The position numbers and the translations under genes were made by a program. 41,264 nt of DNA, taken from assembly GCF_001267535.1 (NCBI RefSeq), contig NZ_JRXE01000004.1, positions 48,910 through 90,173 of the forward strand, given 5' to 3'. The stretch's first letter is position 1, and each line of letters opens with the position of its first letter. Under the pieces are notes generated by a model, which saw only the letters and a list, made by a program, of their open reading frames with translations, had not been told where the DNA came from and searched no databases. Positions 16,501 through 24,639 of the stretch are shown here, piece after piece. This DNA is from Winslowiella iniecta. Its GTDB lineage: Bacteria > Pseudomonadota > Gammaproteobacteria > Enterobacterales > Enterobacteriaceae.

Positions 16501-17009
16501 TCGAGCAGTGCGCCACGCGTGGCGTATTCGCCGTGTTCCATGACCTGATCGACACTGCGATAGCCAGCCTGTTCCAGCTGGCTGCGCAGCGTATCACGTG
16601 ATAACAGCTGACCTTTCTGCATCACCAGCGCATGACCGTGCAAAAAACTGTGCGGGCAAACGCGCTGCATTAGCGTGTTGACTGGCATAATCAGCACACC
16701 GCGTTGCAGCGTCGGTAACTGATACAGCGTCGAAAGACGGGATGAGATGATTTCCTGATGCGGTGAGAAGCTGTCGAACGGCAGCGTTTCCCAGTCGGCC
16801 AGGCTAATCACTGGCTGGTCAGTAAACTGTTGGATTTCATCGTGCAGGCGCAGCGCATTCTGCATATCCGGGGCAATCAATAACACCGGCCCACGATGAC
16901 GCTCAATGATTTCAGCACATTCAACGGCACAAGCCGCACCGGTCAGCTGCCCAAGCAGGGAGCGATCGCCGGCTTTCTCAGGCAGGGAATAGCGAGTCTG
17001 TTCTGGCAT
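13566..17009 (-). CDS. mfd: Transcription-repair coupling factor Mfd
   Basis: This ATP-driven DNA translocase releases RNA polymerase stalled at lesions and recruits UvrA. Length is 1147 residues against 1148 in E. coli, so it is complete. In order it has a UvrB-like UvrA-binding module at the amino end (MPEQTRYSLPEKAG, then DWETLPFDSFSPHQEIISSR in two parts), an RNA-polymerase-interaction domain (VVHLEHGVGRYLGM near residue 490), and a RecG-like helicase core with Walker A GDVGFGKTEVAMR, DEEH box and LTATPIPRTLNMAMSG. A TRCF carboxyl domain follows. It is transcribed alone, against the direction of lolC. The ribosome site is weak (GAGAAC). Confidence 0.98.
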   Translation of the reverse strand: MPEQTRYSLPEKAGDRSLLGQLTGAACAVECAEIIERHRGPVLLIAPDMQNALRLHDEIQQFTDQPVISLADWETLPFDSFSPHQEIISSRLSTLYQLPTLQRGVLIMPVNTLMQRVCPHSFLHGHALVMQKGQLLSRDTLRSQLEQAGYRSVDQVMEHGEYATRGALLDLYPMGSDQPYRIDFFDDEIDSLRIFDVDSQRTLEEVDAINLLPAHEFPTDKAAIELFRSQWREKFDVKREAEHIYQQVSKGTLPSGIEYWQPLFFDQPLPPLFSYLPDNTLVVNTGDLESSADRFWLDVNARYENRRVDPMRPLLAPENLWLRTDQLFSELKNWPRIQLSNEMLPAKAANTNLDYQTLPDLAVQAQAKAPLDNLRRFLETFTGAVIFSVESEGRREALQELLARIKVLPKTLHRLDEASQPGHYLIIGASERGFIDGLRQRALICESDLLGERVTRRRQDSRRTINPDVLIRNLAELHEGQPVVHLEHGVGRYLGMTTLETGGIKAEYLMLAYAGDAKLYVPVSSLHLISRYAGGADENAPLHKLGSDAWSRARQKAAEKVRDVAAELLDIYAQRAAKTGFAFKHDREQYQLFCESFPFDTTPDQAQAINAVLSDMCQPLAMDRLVCGDVGFGKTEVAMRAAFLAIENHKQVAVLVPTTLLAQQHYDNFRDRFANWPVRIEMLSRFRTAKEQAQILEQAREGKIDILIGTHKLLQSEIKWRDLGLLIVDEEHRFGVRHKERIKAMRADVDILTLTATPIPRTLNMAMSGMRDLSIIATPPARRLAVKTFVREYDDLVVREAILREILRGGQVYYLYNDVENIEKASQRLAELVPEARIAIGHGQMRERDLERVMNDFHHQRFNVLVCTTIIETGIDIATANTIIIERADHFGLAQLHQLRGRVGRSHHQAYAWLLTPHPKAMTTDAHKRLEAIASLEDLGAGFALATHDLEIRGAGELLGEDQSGQMETIGFSLYMELLENAVDALKEGREPSLEDLTSSQTDIELRMPSLLPDDFIPDVNTRLSFYKRIASAQTDGELEDLKVELIDRFGLLPDAARNLLDIAGLRLTAQKLGVRRIEGNEKGGFIEFAEKNKVDPGWLIGLLQKEPQHWRLDGPTRLKFIRDLSERKLRMKWVRDFMGQLLENAA

Positions 17010-17144
17010 AGTCGGTTCGACGTTCTCTTGATTGATTCTATGGCGGTAATGATTTCACAGAACGCGTCAGGGATCACCTGATCGCGACCGGATTTTTAAT
17101 CAGACGAATCAAGCGCAAAAGCCTGAGGATAGCGTCAGGAAGCG

Positions 17145-17354
17145 CTATTTCGTCGACTGCTGAGTGTAGTGCATTTTTGGCCGATCAATATTGGCCCAGC
17201 ACAAATCTGATTCAAGATGATAGCTGTGGTTGCCATCATCCCATTTAATGTAGTAACCGGTCGGGGAGTCTCCCTGATCGAAGACGTTAACCACCACGCC
17301 TTTAATATGGCCGGTTTTATGTTTAACAATACTGCCTTTGGGATATCTGAACAT
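17145..17354 (-). CDS. Small uncharacterised protein, 69 residues
   Basis: I do not recognise this gene by name. The ATG at 17354 has a good ribosome site (AGGGAG, eight bases away), which is why the longer upstream form is not used. The product begins MFRYPKGSIVKHKTGHIKG and continues with GYYIKWDDGNHSYHLESDLCW, a pattern of short beta strands resembling small barrel proteins of the YodC/DUF2158 kind; this is only a resemblance. There is no signal peptide. It stands alone between mfd and lolC, where E. coli has ycfT. An overlapping frame on the same strand (17135-17398) lacks such a ribosome site and has odd composition. Confidence 0.65.
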   Translation of the reverse strand: MFRYPKGSIVKHKTGHIKGVVVNVFDQGDSPTGYYIKWDDGNHSYHLESDLCWANIDRPKMHYTQQSTK

Positions 17355-17605
17355 GGTACGACTCCCTGCGTTAACGGGCGATAAATCCTGATCCACATAC
17401 CATTATTATAGTTTATCGCTGATAACCCTGGACGTTCAGAGGCATTAAAACCCCGGCGCTGACGATAATTTCATCAGTCAGTCGCCTGCCTGCACTATCT
17501 TTACAGGGTTTCCAGCAGACTCAGAGGCTTAGAGGTTCCATAAAGCGGGCCGCTCCTTTATCATCCTTATCACTTTGCATTAGCAACCGCCATAAGACGG
17601 ATTAC

Positions 17606-18805
17606 ATGTATCAACCTGTTGCGTTATTTATCGGTCTGCGTTACATGCGCGGACGAGCGTCAGACCGCTTTGGTCGGTTTGTCTCCTGGCTTTCCACAAT
17701 CGGCATTACGCTGGGCGTGCTGGCGTTGGTTACCGTTCTGTCGGTAATGAACGGTTTTGAGCGCGAGCTGGAAAACAATATTCTTGGTCTGATGCCGCAG
17801 GCGCTGGTCACCAGCGACAAAGGATCGGTCAATCCTCAACAACTCCCGGCAGAGAGCCTGAAACTTCAGGGCGTCAGCCGCGTTGCGCCGTTAACCACCG
17901 GTGATGTGGTGTTACAAAGCGCGCGCAGCGTGGCAGTCGGGGTGATGCTTGGCATCCAGCCTGATGAGCAGGATCCGCTGACGCCGTATCTGGTTAACGT
18001 GAAACAGCAGGATCTGCAGGCCGGGCAGTATAACGTCATTCTTGGCGAACAACTGGCCGGGCAGCTGGGTGTGAAACGCGGTGATTCGATTCGCCTGATG
18101 GTGCCGTCTGCCAGCCAGTTTACGCCGATGGGCCGCCTGCCAAGCCAGCGTCTGTTTAATATTATCGGCACCTTTGCCGCCAACAGTGAAGTTGATGGTT
18201 ATCAGATTCTGGTTAACCAGCAGGATGCTTCACGCCTGATGCGCTATCCGGCGGGTAATATCACCGGCTGGCGTTTATGGCTCGACCAGCCACTCTCCGT
18301 CGATACCCTGAGCCAGCAAAAACTGCCCGACGGCATGGTGTGGAAAGACTGGCGCGAACGCAAAGGCGAGCTGTTCCAGGCGGTGCGCATGGAGAAAAAT
18401 ATGATGGGCCTGCTGCTGAGCCTGATCGTAGCGGTCGCCGCATTTAACATTATTACCTCGCTTGGCCTGCTGATTATGGAGAAGCAGGGCGAAGTGGCGA
18501 TACTGCAAACCCAGGGTCTGACGCGTCGGCAGATTATGCTGGTGTTTATGGTGCAGGGCGCCAGCGCCGGTATTATCGGTGCGCTGCTGGGCGCGTTGCT
18601 CGGCGTACTACTCGCCAGCCAGCTGAATAATCTGATGCCGGTGATTGGCATTTTCCTTGATGGCGCTGCGCTGCCGGTCGCGATTTCGCCGTGGCAGGTG
18701 GTAGCCATTGCGCTGACCGCGATGGTGGTGGCGCTGCTTTCGACGCTTTATCCTTCCTGGCGCGCTGCCGCCGTACAACCCGCTGAGGCTTTACGCTATG
18801 AGTAA
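17606..18805 (+). CDS. lolC: Lipoprotein-releasing ABC transporter permease LolC
   Basis: This inner-membrane subunit of the LolCDE machine extracts outer-membrane lipoproteins and hands them to LolA. The 399 residues equal the E. coli length. It has one helix near residues 25-45, a large periplasmic domain (about 48-260), and three helices in the carboxyl half (from [19 protein letters not shown]). [15 protein letters not shown] after the first helix is typical of LolC/LolE. The gene overlaps lolD by eight bases (ATGAGTAA), which predicts coupled translation. Confidence 0.97.
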   Translation: MYQPVALFIGLRYMRGRASDRFGRFVSWLSTIGITLGVLALVTVLSVMNGFERELENNILGLMPQALVTSDKGSVNPQQLPAESLKLQGVSRVAPLTTGDVVLQSARSVAVGVMLGIQPDEQDPLTPYLVNVKQQDLQAGQYNVILGEQLAGQLGVKRGDSIRLMVPSASQFTPMGRLPSQRLFNIIGTFAANSEVDGYQILVNQQDASRLMRYPAGNITGWRLWLDQPLSVDTLSQQKLPDGMVWKDWRERKGELFQAVRMEKNMMGLLLSLIVAVAAFNIITSLGLLIMEKQGEVAILQTQGLTRRQIMLVFMVQGASAGIIGALLGALLGVLLASQLNNLMPVIGIFLDGAALPVAISPWQVVAIALTAMVVALLSTLYPSWRAAAVQPAEALRYE

Positions 18806-19502
18806 TTCGATCCTGTTGCAGTGTAACGATCTGTGCAAACGCTATCAGGAAGGCAGCGTGCAGACAGATGTGCTGCGCGATGTGTCATTCAGCATTGAGC
18901 CGGGTGAAATGATGGCGATTGTCGGCAGCTCTGGCTCCGGTAAAAGTACCCTGATGCATCTGCTGGGCGGTCTGGACTCACCGACCTCCGGTGAAGTGGT
19001 GTTTGATGGCAAATCGCTGAACAGCCTGTCGTCATCGGCCAAAGCCGAGCTGCGTAACCGCGAGCTCGGCTTTATCTATCAGTTTCACCACCTGCTGCCG
19101 GACTTCACCGCGCTGGAAAATGTGGCGATGCCGCTGCTGATCGGCAAAGTGAATAAAGCCGAAGCGCAGGAAAAAGCGCGTGCAATGCTCAGCGCGGTCG
19201 GGCTGGAGAAACGCGCGGCGCATCGTCCTTCTGAACTGTCAGGCGGCGAGCGGCAGCGTGTGGCGATTGCCCGTGCGCTGGTGAACAATCCGCGTCTGGT
19301 GCTGGCGGACGAACCGACCGGTAACCTCGATGCGCGCAATGCTGATGCCATTTTCGACCTGCTGGGCGAACTGAATGTGCGTCAGGGAACCGCGTTTCTG
19401 GTGGTGACTCACGACCTGCATCTGGCAAAGCGCCTGAAGCGCCAGATGGAGATGCGCGACGGTCAGCTCAGGGGTGAACTGACGCTGGCAGGAGCGTTGT
19501 AA
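18798..19502 (+). CDS. lolD: Lipoprotein-releasing ABC transporter ATPase LolD
   Basis: This is the ATP-hydrolysing subunit of LolCDE, 234 residues. Walker A is GSSGSGKST (near 42-50), the signature is [15 protein letters not shown], Walker B is [13 protein letters not shown], and the switch His is in VVTHD. It lies between lolC and lolE, overlapping both (eight bases with lolC, one base with lolE through TAATG). Because the MacB-type ATPases are similar, the flanking LolC and LolE genes decide the identity. Confidence 0.97.
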   Translation: MSNSILLQCNDLCKRYQEGSVQTDVLRDVSFSIEPGEMMAIVGSSGSGKSTLMHLLGGLDSPTSGEVVFDGKSLNSLSSSAKAELRNRELGFIYQFHHLLPDFTALENVAMPLLIGKVNKAEAQEKARAMLSAVGLEKRAAHRPSELSGGERQRVAIARALVNNPRLVLADEPTGNLDARNADAIFDLLGELNVRQGTAFLVVTHDLHLAKRLKRQMEMRDGQLRGELTLAGAL

Positions 19503-20746
19503 TGGCTTCTTCTTTATCGCTACTGCTGGGATTACGCTTCAGCCGCGGCCGTCGGCGGGGCGGCATGGTATCGCTGATTTCGGTGATCTCCACCGTCGGT
19601 ATCGCACTGGGTGTGGCGGTGTTAATCGTCGGCCTGAGTGCGATGAACGGTTTTGAGCGTGAACTGAATAATCGTATCCTGGCGGTGGTGCCGCACGGTG
19701 AAATCGAGCCGGTTAATCAGCCGTTTAGCGGCTGGCAGGGCATGATTCCGCGTATTGAGAAGGTGCCGGGCATTGCTGCCGCTGCGCCTTATATTAATTT
19801 TACCGGTCTGATTGAGAGCGGTGCCAAACTGCAGGCAATTCAGGTTAAGGGGGTTGACCCGCAACAGGAAACGCACCTTAGTGCGCTACCCAAATTCGTG
19901 CAGAATAATGCCTGGGCCAGCTTTGCTGCCGGCAAACAGCAGGTGATTATCGGCAGTGGCGTGGCAAAATCGCTCGGTCTGAAGCAGGGCGACTGGCTGA
20001 CGATTATGATCCCAAACAGCGATACTGAGCACAAACTGTTGCAGCCGAAGCGGGTGCGTTTGCAGGTCAGCGGGATTTTACAGCTGAGCGGCATGCTCGA
20101 TCACAGTCTGGCCATGGTGCCACTGGTGGATGCTCAGCAGTATCTGGCGATGGGTGAGAACATTACCGGGATTGCCATTAAGGTTAACGATCCGTTTAGC
20201 GCCAACAAGCTGGTGCGCGATGCCGGTGAAGTCACTCAGTCTTATGTCTATCTGCGCAGCTGGGTCGGCACTTACGGCTATATGTATCGTGATATTCAGA
20301 TGATCCGCGCGATTATGTATCTGGCGATGGTGCTGGTGATTGGCGTGGCCTGCTTTAATATTGTGTCGACGCTGGTAATGGCGGTGAAAGATAAAAGCAG
20401 TGATATCGCGGTGTTGCGTACACTCGGCGCGAAAGATGGACTGATCCGCGCGATCTTTGTCTGGTACGGCCTGATGGCGGGCTTACTCGGCAGCGTTAGC
20501 GGTGTGGTGGTCGGCGTGCTGGCGGCGCTGAATCTGACCAGCGTGATCAACGGCATTGAAACGCTGATCGGCCATCAGTTTCTCTCCGGCGATATCTATT
20601 TTATCGATTTCCTGCCGTCGGAACTGCATTGGACCGATGTGTTCTCGGTACTGGCGACGGCCATTGTCCTTAGCCTGCTCGCCAGCTGGTATCCGGCTCG
20701 CCGCGCCAGTCGTATCGACCCGGCGCGAGTGTTAAGCGGCCAATAA
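19502..20746 (+). CDS. lolE: Lipoprotein-releasing ABC transporter permease LolE
   Basis: This is the second membrane subunit of LolCDE, 414 residues as in E. coli. It has the same plan as LolC: a first helix ([19 protein letters not shown]), then [14 protein letters not shown], a large periplasmic domain that binds the lipoprotein, and three helices at the carboxyl end. It ends [20 protein letters not shown], the usual tail of this permease group. It is the last of the three overlapping genes; nagK follows after 25 bases and could be on the same transcript. Confidence 0.97.
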   Translation: MASSLSLLLGLRFSRGRRRGGMVSLISVISTVGIALGVAVLIVGLSAMNGFERELNNRILAVVPHGEIEPVNQPFSGWQGMIPRIEKVPGIAAAAPYINFTGLIESGAKLQAIQVKGVDPQQETHLSALPKFVQNNAWASFAAGKQQVIIGSGVAKSLGLKQGDWLTIMIPNSDTEHKLLQPKRVRLQVSGILQLSGMLDHSLAMVPLVDAQQYLAMGENITGIAIKVNDPFSANKLVRDAGEVTQSYVYLRSWVGTYGYMYRDIQMIRAIMYLAMVLVIGVACFNIVSTLVMAVKDKSSDIAVLRTLGAKDGLIRAIFVWYGLMAGLLGSVSGVVVGVLAALNLTSVINGIETLIGHQFLSGDIYFIDFLPSELHWTDVFSVLATAIVLSLLASWYPARRASRIDPARVLSGQ

Positions 20747-20771
20747 TACCGGTATCGAAGGGGATAAGCGC

Positions 20772-21680
20772 ATGTATTACGGCCTCGATATGGGCGGCAG
20801 CAAAATCGCCCTCGGTGTTTACGATGCACAACGCCAGCAGCAGTGGACTAAACGCGTGGCAACGCCGCGTGATGATTATCAGCAACTGCTGGCAACGCTG
20901 GAACAGTTAGTGCTGGAGTCCGACAGCATCAGCGGCCAGCGTGGCAGCGTCGGCATCGGTGTGCCGGGCCTGCCGGTACCGGATGATGGCACCCTGTTTA
21001 CCGCCAATGTGCCAGCCGCACGCGGCAGAACCCTGGGCGCCGATCTGTCGCAACGCTTACAGCGCGAAGTGCGCATTGATAATGATGCAAACTGCTTTGC
21101 GCTCTCCGAAGCCTGGGATGAGGAATTCCAGGCTTATCCGGTGGTATTCGGACTGATTCTGGGTACCGGCGTCGGCGGCGGATTAATTGTTGATGGTAAA
21201 CCGGTGACCGGGCGCAACTACATTACCGGTGAATTTGGCCATCTGCGTTTGCCGATCGACGCGCTTGAGGTGCTTGGTCACGATACTCCACTACTGTCCT
21301 GTGGCTGCGGTAAACGCGGCTGTATTGAATCTTATCTCTCCGGGCAGGGTTTTTCCTGGCTCTGGCAGCACCATAATCAGCAGACTCTCAGTGCACCTGA
21401 AATTATCACCCGTTATTATCAGGGTGATAAACTGGCGCTGGCCCATACCGAGCGTTATCGTGAGTTGTTAGCGGTTTGCCTTGGCAATTTGCTGACGCTG
21501 CTCGACCCGCACCTGGTGGTGTTGGGCGGGGGGCTGTCAAATTTCGACGCTCTCTATGAAGGGCTGGAGCAGCGGGTGGCAAAGCACCTGTTACCGGTGG
21601 CGAAACCACCGCGCTTTGCTAAAGCCCGTCATGGCGATGCAGGAGGAATGCGCGGCGCCGCATTCCTCCATCTTAAGTAA
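20772..21680 (+). CDS. nagK: N-acetyl-D-glucosamine kinase NagK
   Basis: This ROK-family cytoplasmic kinase phosphorylates GlcNAc set free in murein recycling (the sugar that NagZ releases). It has 302 residues against 303. The ATP-binding start [17 protein letters not shown], the sugar-site [12 protein letters not shown]-like string (here [13 protein letters not shown]) and the zinc cluster CGCGKRGC (residues 177-184) identify the family. The start follows AAGGGGAT at good distance. The 3' end of the gene contains an 11-bp perfect hairpin (21642-21669). Confidence 0.95.
   Translation: MYYGLDMGGSKIALGVYDAQRQQQWTKRVATPRDDYQQLLATLEQLVLESDSISGQRGSVGIGVPGLPVPDDGTLFTANVPAARGRTLGADLSQRLQREVRIDNDANCFALSEAWDEEFQAYPVVFGLILGTGVGGGLIVDGKPVTGRNYITGEFGHLRLPIDALEVLGHDTPLLSCGCGKRGCIESYLSGQGFSWLWQHHNQQTLSAPEIITRYYQGDKLALAHTERYRELLAVCLGNLLTLLDPHLVVLGGGLSNFDALYEGLEQRVAKHLLPVAKPPRFAKARHGDAGGMRGAAFLHLK
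21642..21669 (+). repeat. Perfect 11-bp hairpin in the last codons of nagK
   Basis: GGAGGAATGCG (21642-21652) pairs exactly with CGCATTCCTCC (21659-21669) across six bases, ending 26 bases before the cobB start. It lies within conserved codons for GGMRGAAFL, so it may be chance, or it may tune transcription or mRNA decay between nagK and cobB. No T-run follows. Confidence 0.55.
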
Positions 21681-21694
21681 TCAAAGGAGTTTTT

Positions 21695-22528
21695 ATGCGC
21701 ACACCCCGTCGCCGACTGCGACTCGCACGCTACAAAAAGACCAAGCGTCAGATTCATCAACGCTTTCGTCAGCGCATTTTCGAGCGCGACCGTAGCGCTG
21801 AGCTGGCGGCGCATCCGCTGCCGCGCGTGGTGGTTCTGACGGGCGCCGGGATTTCGGCTGAATCTGGCATTCGTACTTTCCGCGCCAGCGATGGCCTGTG
21901 GGAAGAGCATCGGGTTGAGGACGTGGCGACGCCGGAAGGTTTTGCCCGCGATCCGGCGTTGGTACAGGCGTTTTATAACGCCCGTCGCCAGCAGTTGCAG
22001 CAGCCGGACATTCAGCCAAATGCGGCGCATCAGGCGCTGGCGGAGCTGGAATCGGTGCTGGGCGACAGTTTCCTGTTGGTGACGCAGAATATTGATAACC
22101 TGCATGAGCGTGCTGGCAGCGAGCGGGTAATCCATATGCACGGCGAACTGCTGAAAGTGCGCTGCTCGATGAGTGGGCAGGTGCTGGACTGGACAGAAGA
22201 TGTGAAGCCAGGCGACCGCTGCCACTGCTGCCAGTTCCCGGCGGTGCTGCGCCCGCATGTGGTGTGGTTTGGCGAAATGCCGCTGGAGATGGATGAGATC
22301 TATCAGGCCATTGAGCAGGCGGATTACTTTGTCGCGATTGGTACGTCAGGCCATGTCTATCCGGCGGCGGGTTTTGTTCACGAAGCGAAATTGCAGGGTG
22401 CGCATACCGTAGAGTTGAATCTGGAGCCAAGCCAGGTGGGCAGCGAGTTCGAAGAGAAAAAATACGGTCCGGCCAGTCAAGTGGTGCCGCTTTATGTGCG
22501 CACATTTTTGCTGGGGCTGTATAAATAA
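21695..22528 (+). CDS. cobB: Sirtuin-type NAD-dependent deacylase CobB
   Basis: This protein removes acetyl and succinyl groups from lysines and activates enzymes such as acetyl-CoA synthetase. It has 277 residues against 279. [14 protein letters not shown] is the NAD site, Tyr94 and Arg97 (in FYNARR) are the pair that marks class III sirtuins with desuccinylase activity, the catalytic His149 is in HMHGEL, and [11 protein letters not shown] and [12 protein letters not shown] are also present. The CHCC group carries zinc-ligand cysteines. The basic amino extension ([17 protein letters not shown]) is the same kind as in the long E. coli form. ATG follows AAAGGAG. Confidence 0.96.
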   Translation: MRTPRRRLRLARYKKTKRQIHQRFRQRIFERDRSAELAAHPLPRVVVLTGAGISAESGIRTFRASDGLWEEHRVEDVATPEGFARDPALVQAFYNARRQQLQQPDIQPNAAHQALAELESVLGDSFLLVTQNIDNLHERAGSERVIHMHGELLKVRCSMSGQVLDWTEDVKPGDRCHCCQFPAVLRPHVVWFGEMPLEMDEIYQAIEQADYFVAIGTSGHVYPAAGFVHEAKLQGAHTVELNLEPSQVGSEFEEKKYGPASQVVPLYVRTFLLGLYK

Positions 22529-22543
22529 TCAGATAGCGCGTAG

Positions 22544-22567
22544 GGGAGCCGTTTTCGGCTCCCTTTT
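22544..22567 (+). terminator. Rho-independent terminator after cobB
   Basis: GGGAGCC (22544-22550) pairs with GGCTCCC (22557-22563), the stem is extended by a G-C pair, the loop is TTTT, and TTTT follows. Confidence 0.88.
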
Positions 22568-22597
22568 AATGGTTTGCAGGGTGCGAATCTTTGGCAC

Positions 22598-22617
22598 GGG
22601 CGGCGAGAACGCCGCCC
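22598..22617. repeat. GC-rich hairpin between cobB and potD
   Basis: GGGCGGCG (22598-22605) and CGCCGCCC (22610-22617) close an AGAA loop, 17 bases beyond the potD stop. No T-run follows on the minus strand. Together with the neighbouring GGTGCGAATC-like stretch it looks like a dispersed intergenic palindrome of the REP kind. Confidence 0.5.
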
Positions 22618-22633
22618 CCACGGGATATACGGT

Positions 22634-23677
22634 TTAACGACCGGCTTTTAACTTCTGGAACAGGGTTTCGTACTGGATACTGGCTTCGCCAACATCATCC
22701 TGCCATTCGCCGTTTTTAATCACTTCATCACTCGGGTAGAGTGACTGATCGCTGGAGACCACTTTCGGCAGCAGTTTTTTCGCCGCCAGATTAGGCGTCG
22801 GATAACCGATGGTTTCGGCAACTTTGGCCGCTACATCCGGACGCAGCAGGAAGTTAATCAGTTTTAACGCGCCATCGACATTTTTCGCATTTGACGGAAT
22901 AGACAGGCTGTCCATCCAGAAAATACCGCCTTCCTGCGGCCAGATAACCTGCAACGGCGTACCGGCCTGGCGTGCAACATACGCCGAGCCATTCCACACC
23001 ATGCCGAGATTCACCTCGCCTTCCATATACGGGCTGCCAGGGTTGTCTGAGTTAAACGTCAGCACATTTGGCATCAGCTTTTTCAGCTCTTCATAAGCCG
23101 CTTCGATCTGTTTAGGGTCGGTGGTATTGCCGGAGTAACCCAGTTTGCGCAGGGCGATCTGGAACACATCGCGGGCATCGTCAGTTAACAGCAGGCTCTG
23201 CTTATATTCCGGCTTCCACAGGTCGGCCCAGCGGGTAACAGTTTTGGGATCGATAACATCCGTATTCGCGCCAATCGCAGTCGCACCCCAGATATAGGGA
23301 ATTGAGTAGTCGTTATTCGGATCAAACGATTTGTTCAGCAGTACCGGATCGAGGTTATTGAAATTTGACAGTTTGCTTTTGTCGATTTTCTGAATCATCC
23401 CTTCATTACGCATTTTGGCAACGAAGTACGTTGAAGGAACCACCAGATCATACGCGCCATCTTTATAAGTTTTCAGCTTGGCATACATACTCTCGTTGGA
23501 TTCATAGGTCGAGTAGATCACTTTGATGCCGGTCTCTTTGGTAAACTGCTCCAGCAGTCCCGGCGGGACATATTCTGTCCAGTTGTAGAAGTAGAGTGTT
23601 TTGCTGTCGTCAGCCTGCGCGCTATGTACGCTCAGCGCCAGTGCGCCAGCTGCCAGCCAGTGTGACCACGTTTTCAT
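22634..23677 (-). CDS. potD: Spermidine/putrescine ABC transporter periplasmic binding protein PotD
   Basis: This periplasmic protein binds spermidine (and putrescine) and delivers it to PotABC. It has 347 residues; the signal peptide ends near AQA-D at residue 22. The mature start TLYFYNWTEYVPPGLLEQF and the strings TYESNESMYAKLK, WNGSAYVARQ and FWMDSLSIPSNAKN match E. coli PotD closely. The ATG has a strong GGGAGAG ribosome site. In E. coli this gene directly follows potC in one operon; here about 12.1 kb of secretion genes separate them, and potD has its own promoter at 23740-23767. The polyamine transporter should still work, but its subunits may be expressed unequally. Confidence 0.97.
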   Translation of the reverse strand: MKTWSHWLAAGALALSVHSAQADDSKTLYFYNWTEYVPPGLLEQFTKETGIKVIYSTYESNESMYAKLKTYKDGAYDLVVPSTYFVAKMRNEGMIQKIDKSKLSNFNNLDPVLLNKSFDPNNDYSIPYIWGATAIGANTDVIDPKTVTRWADLWKPEYKQSLLLTDDARDVFQIALRKLGYSGNTTDPKQIEAAYEELKKLMPNVLTFNSDNPGSPYMEGEVNLGMVWNGSAYVARQAGTPLQVIWPQEGGIFWMDSLSIPSNAKNVDGALKLINFLLRPDVAAKVAETIGYPTPNLAAKKLLPKVVSSDQSLYPSDEVIKNGEWQDDVGEASIQYETLFQKLKAGR

Positions 23678-23739
23678 GATAACTCTCCCGGATACGGATG
23701 CGGCACCCAGTTGCCTGCACCCTTACAAGTATGGCCGCG

Positions 23740-23767
23740 ATTATAAGTCAGGGGGCGGGTGGGTCAA
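23740..23767 (-). promoter_or_regulatory. Near-consensus sigma-70 promoter for potD
   Basis: On the minus strand TTGACC (23767-23762) and TATAAT (23745-23740) are separated by 16 bases. A start point near 23733 gives a leader of about 55 bases before the potD ATG. This lets potD be transcribed although it has been cut off from potABC. Confidence 0.75.
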
Positions 23768-23833
23768 GGTTAGCGGCTAAAATGTTGATTAGCAGCCAGA
23801 AAGAGAGCTTTTCCCACCACAGACATTTGCTGG

Positions 23834-24382
23834 TTACAGGCTGGTATGCATCGGATGCCAGCCGCTGCCTTCTTTGGCGCTGTAACGCACATTTTGCAGC
23901 GGTTTCAGTGACCACATACCGTGATTGTCTTTCACCACCTCAGCGGCATGTACCCGACAGCGGAAGTTCAGGGTGTCGCTTTCCAGCCGGAACTGATATT
24001 TCTTACCTTGCTCCGGGGTAAAACGCGCGCTGATCAGGCACTGGTGTTTGCCTTCGACATAAACATTTTCCACTGCCGTTTCCACACCGGCCACCAGCGG
24101 CGTTTCGTAATAATCAATATTATAATCCTCGCCGCTGGCTTTTGGCATGCCGCGATCCTGAGTATTCTGTAATACCCACTCGCTGGATCGTATCAGCCCA
24201 CCGCTGCGTTGCCCGTTTAGCGTCTGATAAATACTGGTTTGTTCCGTATTATCCACCACCCGCAGCCAGGGCGCATCGGCGCTGGCGGGTGGCGGGGTGA
24301 AAAAGCGGTTGTTGGGCAGCAGTGCGCAGCCAGCCGTGGCCAGCACCATACTGGCGGCGGCTACGCGCAGCAACATTTTCAT
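23834..24382 (-). CDS. Uncharacterised lipoprotein coupled to the predicted immunity gene
   Basis: I do not recognise this family. From the ATG at 24382 the product has 182 residues, starting MKMLLRVAAASMVLATAGC, a signal peptide with lipobox TAGC (lipidated Cys19). The next residue is Ala, so the outer membrane is the likely place. The mature domain has two further cysteines (in HQCLIS and FRCRVH) and a beta-rich look. The ATG overlaps the stop of the preceding gene as ATGA, and AAGGAAGG lies in front, so the two are translated together. It is the last gene of the cdiB-like operon. A role as a second protection factor, or in assembling or releasing the exoprotein, is only inference from position. 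Confidence 0.8.
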   Translation of the reverse strand: MKMLLRVAAASMVLATAGCALLPNNRFFTPPPASADAPWLRVVDNTEQTSIYQTLNGQRSGGLIRSSEWVLQNTQDRGMPKASGEDYNIDYYETPLVAGVETAVENVYVEGKHQCLISARFTPEQGKKYQFRLESDTLNFRCRVHAAEVVKDNHGMWSLKPLQNVRYSAKEGSGWHPMHTSL

Positions 24383-24636
24383 CGTTTCCTTCCTTTGTGA
24401 TATTCCAGCCACATATTAAGCCACACGCCGAGCCCGGCAATCGGCCCGACGGCAACGCCGCTGCGCAGCGCTTTGCTTAACGACGTCTGCCAGTGCATTC
24501 CCGACGGCAGGTGCAAAATAAACTGGTAGTAAAGCCAGACCCCCAGCTCGACCAGCGCAATGGTGCAGGTCAGCATGAAAAAGCAACTGACCATCAGAAT
24601 CACCAGCATACTGACGGCGGGCTTTTTATCTTTCAC
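24379..24636 (-). CDS. Small two-helix membrane protein, predicted CDI immunity protein
   Basis: This 85-residue protein starts with GTG three bases after the stop of the giant exoprotein gene, with GGAG at eight bases. Two hydrophobic segments are seen, about residues 8-38 (VSMLVILMVSCFFMLTCTIA and on) and 57-76 (SGVAVGPIAGLGVWLNMW), and the end is basic (EYHKGRKR), so it sits in the inner membrane. Immunity genes of contact-dependent inhibition systems lie exactly here, behind the toxin end of cdiA. A membrane immunity protein fits a toxin that acts on the inner membrane. The function is inferred from position and shape, not from a recognised family. Confidence 0.7.
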   Translation of the reverse strand: MKDKKPAVSMLVILMVSCFFMLTCTIALVELGVWLYYQFILHLPSGMHWQTSLSKALRSGVAVGPIAGLGVWLNMWLEYHKGRKR

Positions 24637-24639
24637 CGC

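Noticed and set aside
13729-16597. Open frames on both strands within mfd
   Set aside because: They are shadows of the conserved full-length mfd frame.
17135-17398. Alternative 87-residue frame over the small gene before lolC
   Set aside because: No ribosome site and Trp/Cys/Ile-rich odd composition; the overlapping 69-residue frame is better.
22529-23833. Attachment site or tRNA at the edge of the secretion locus
   Set aside because: No tRNA, integrase or matching direct repeat could be seen at either junction.
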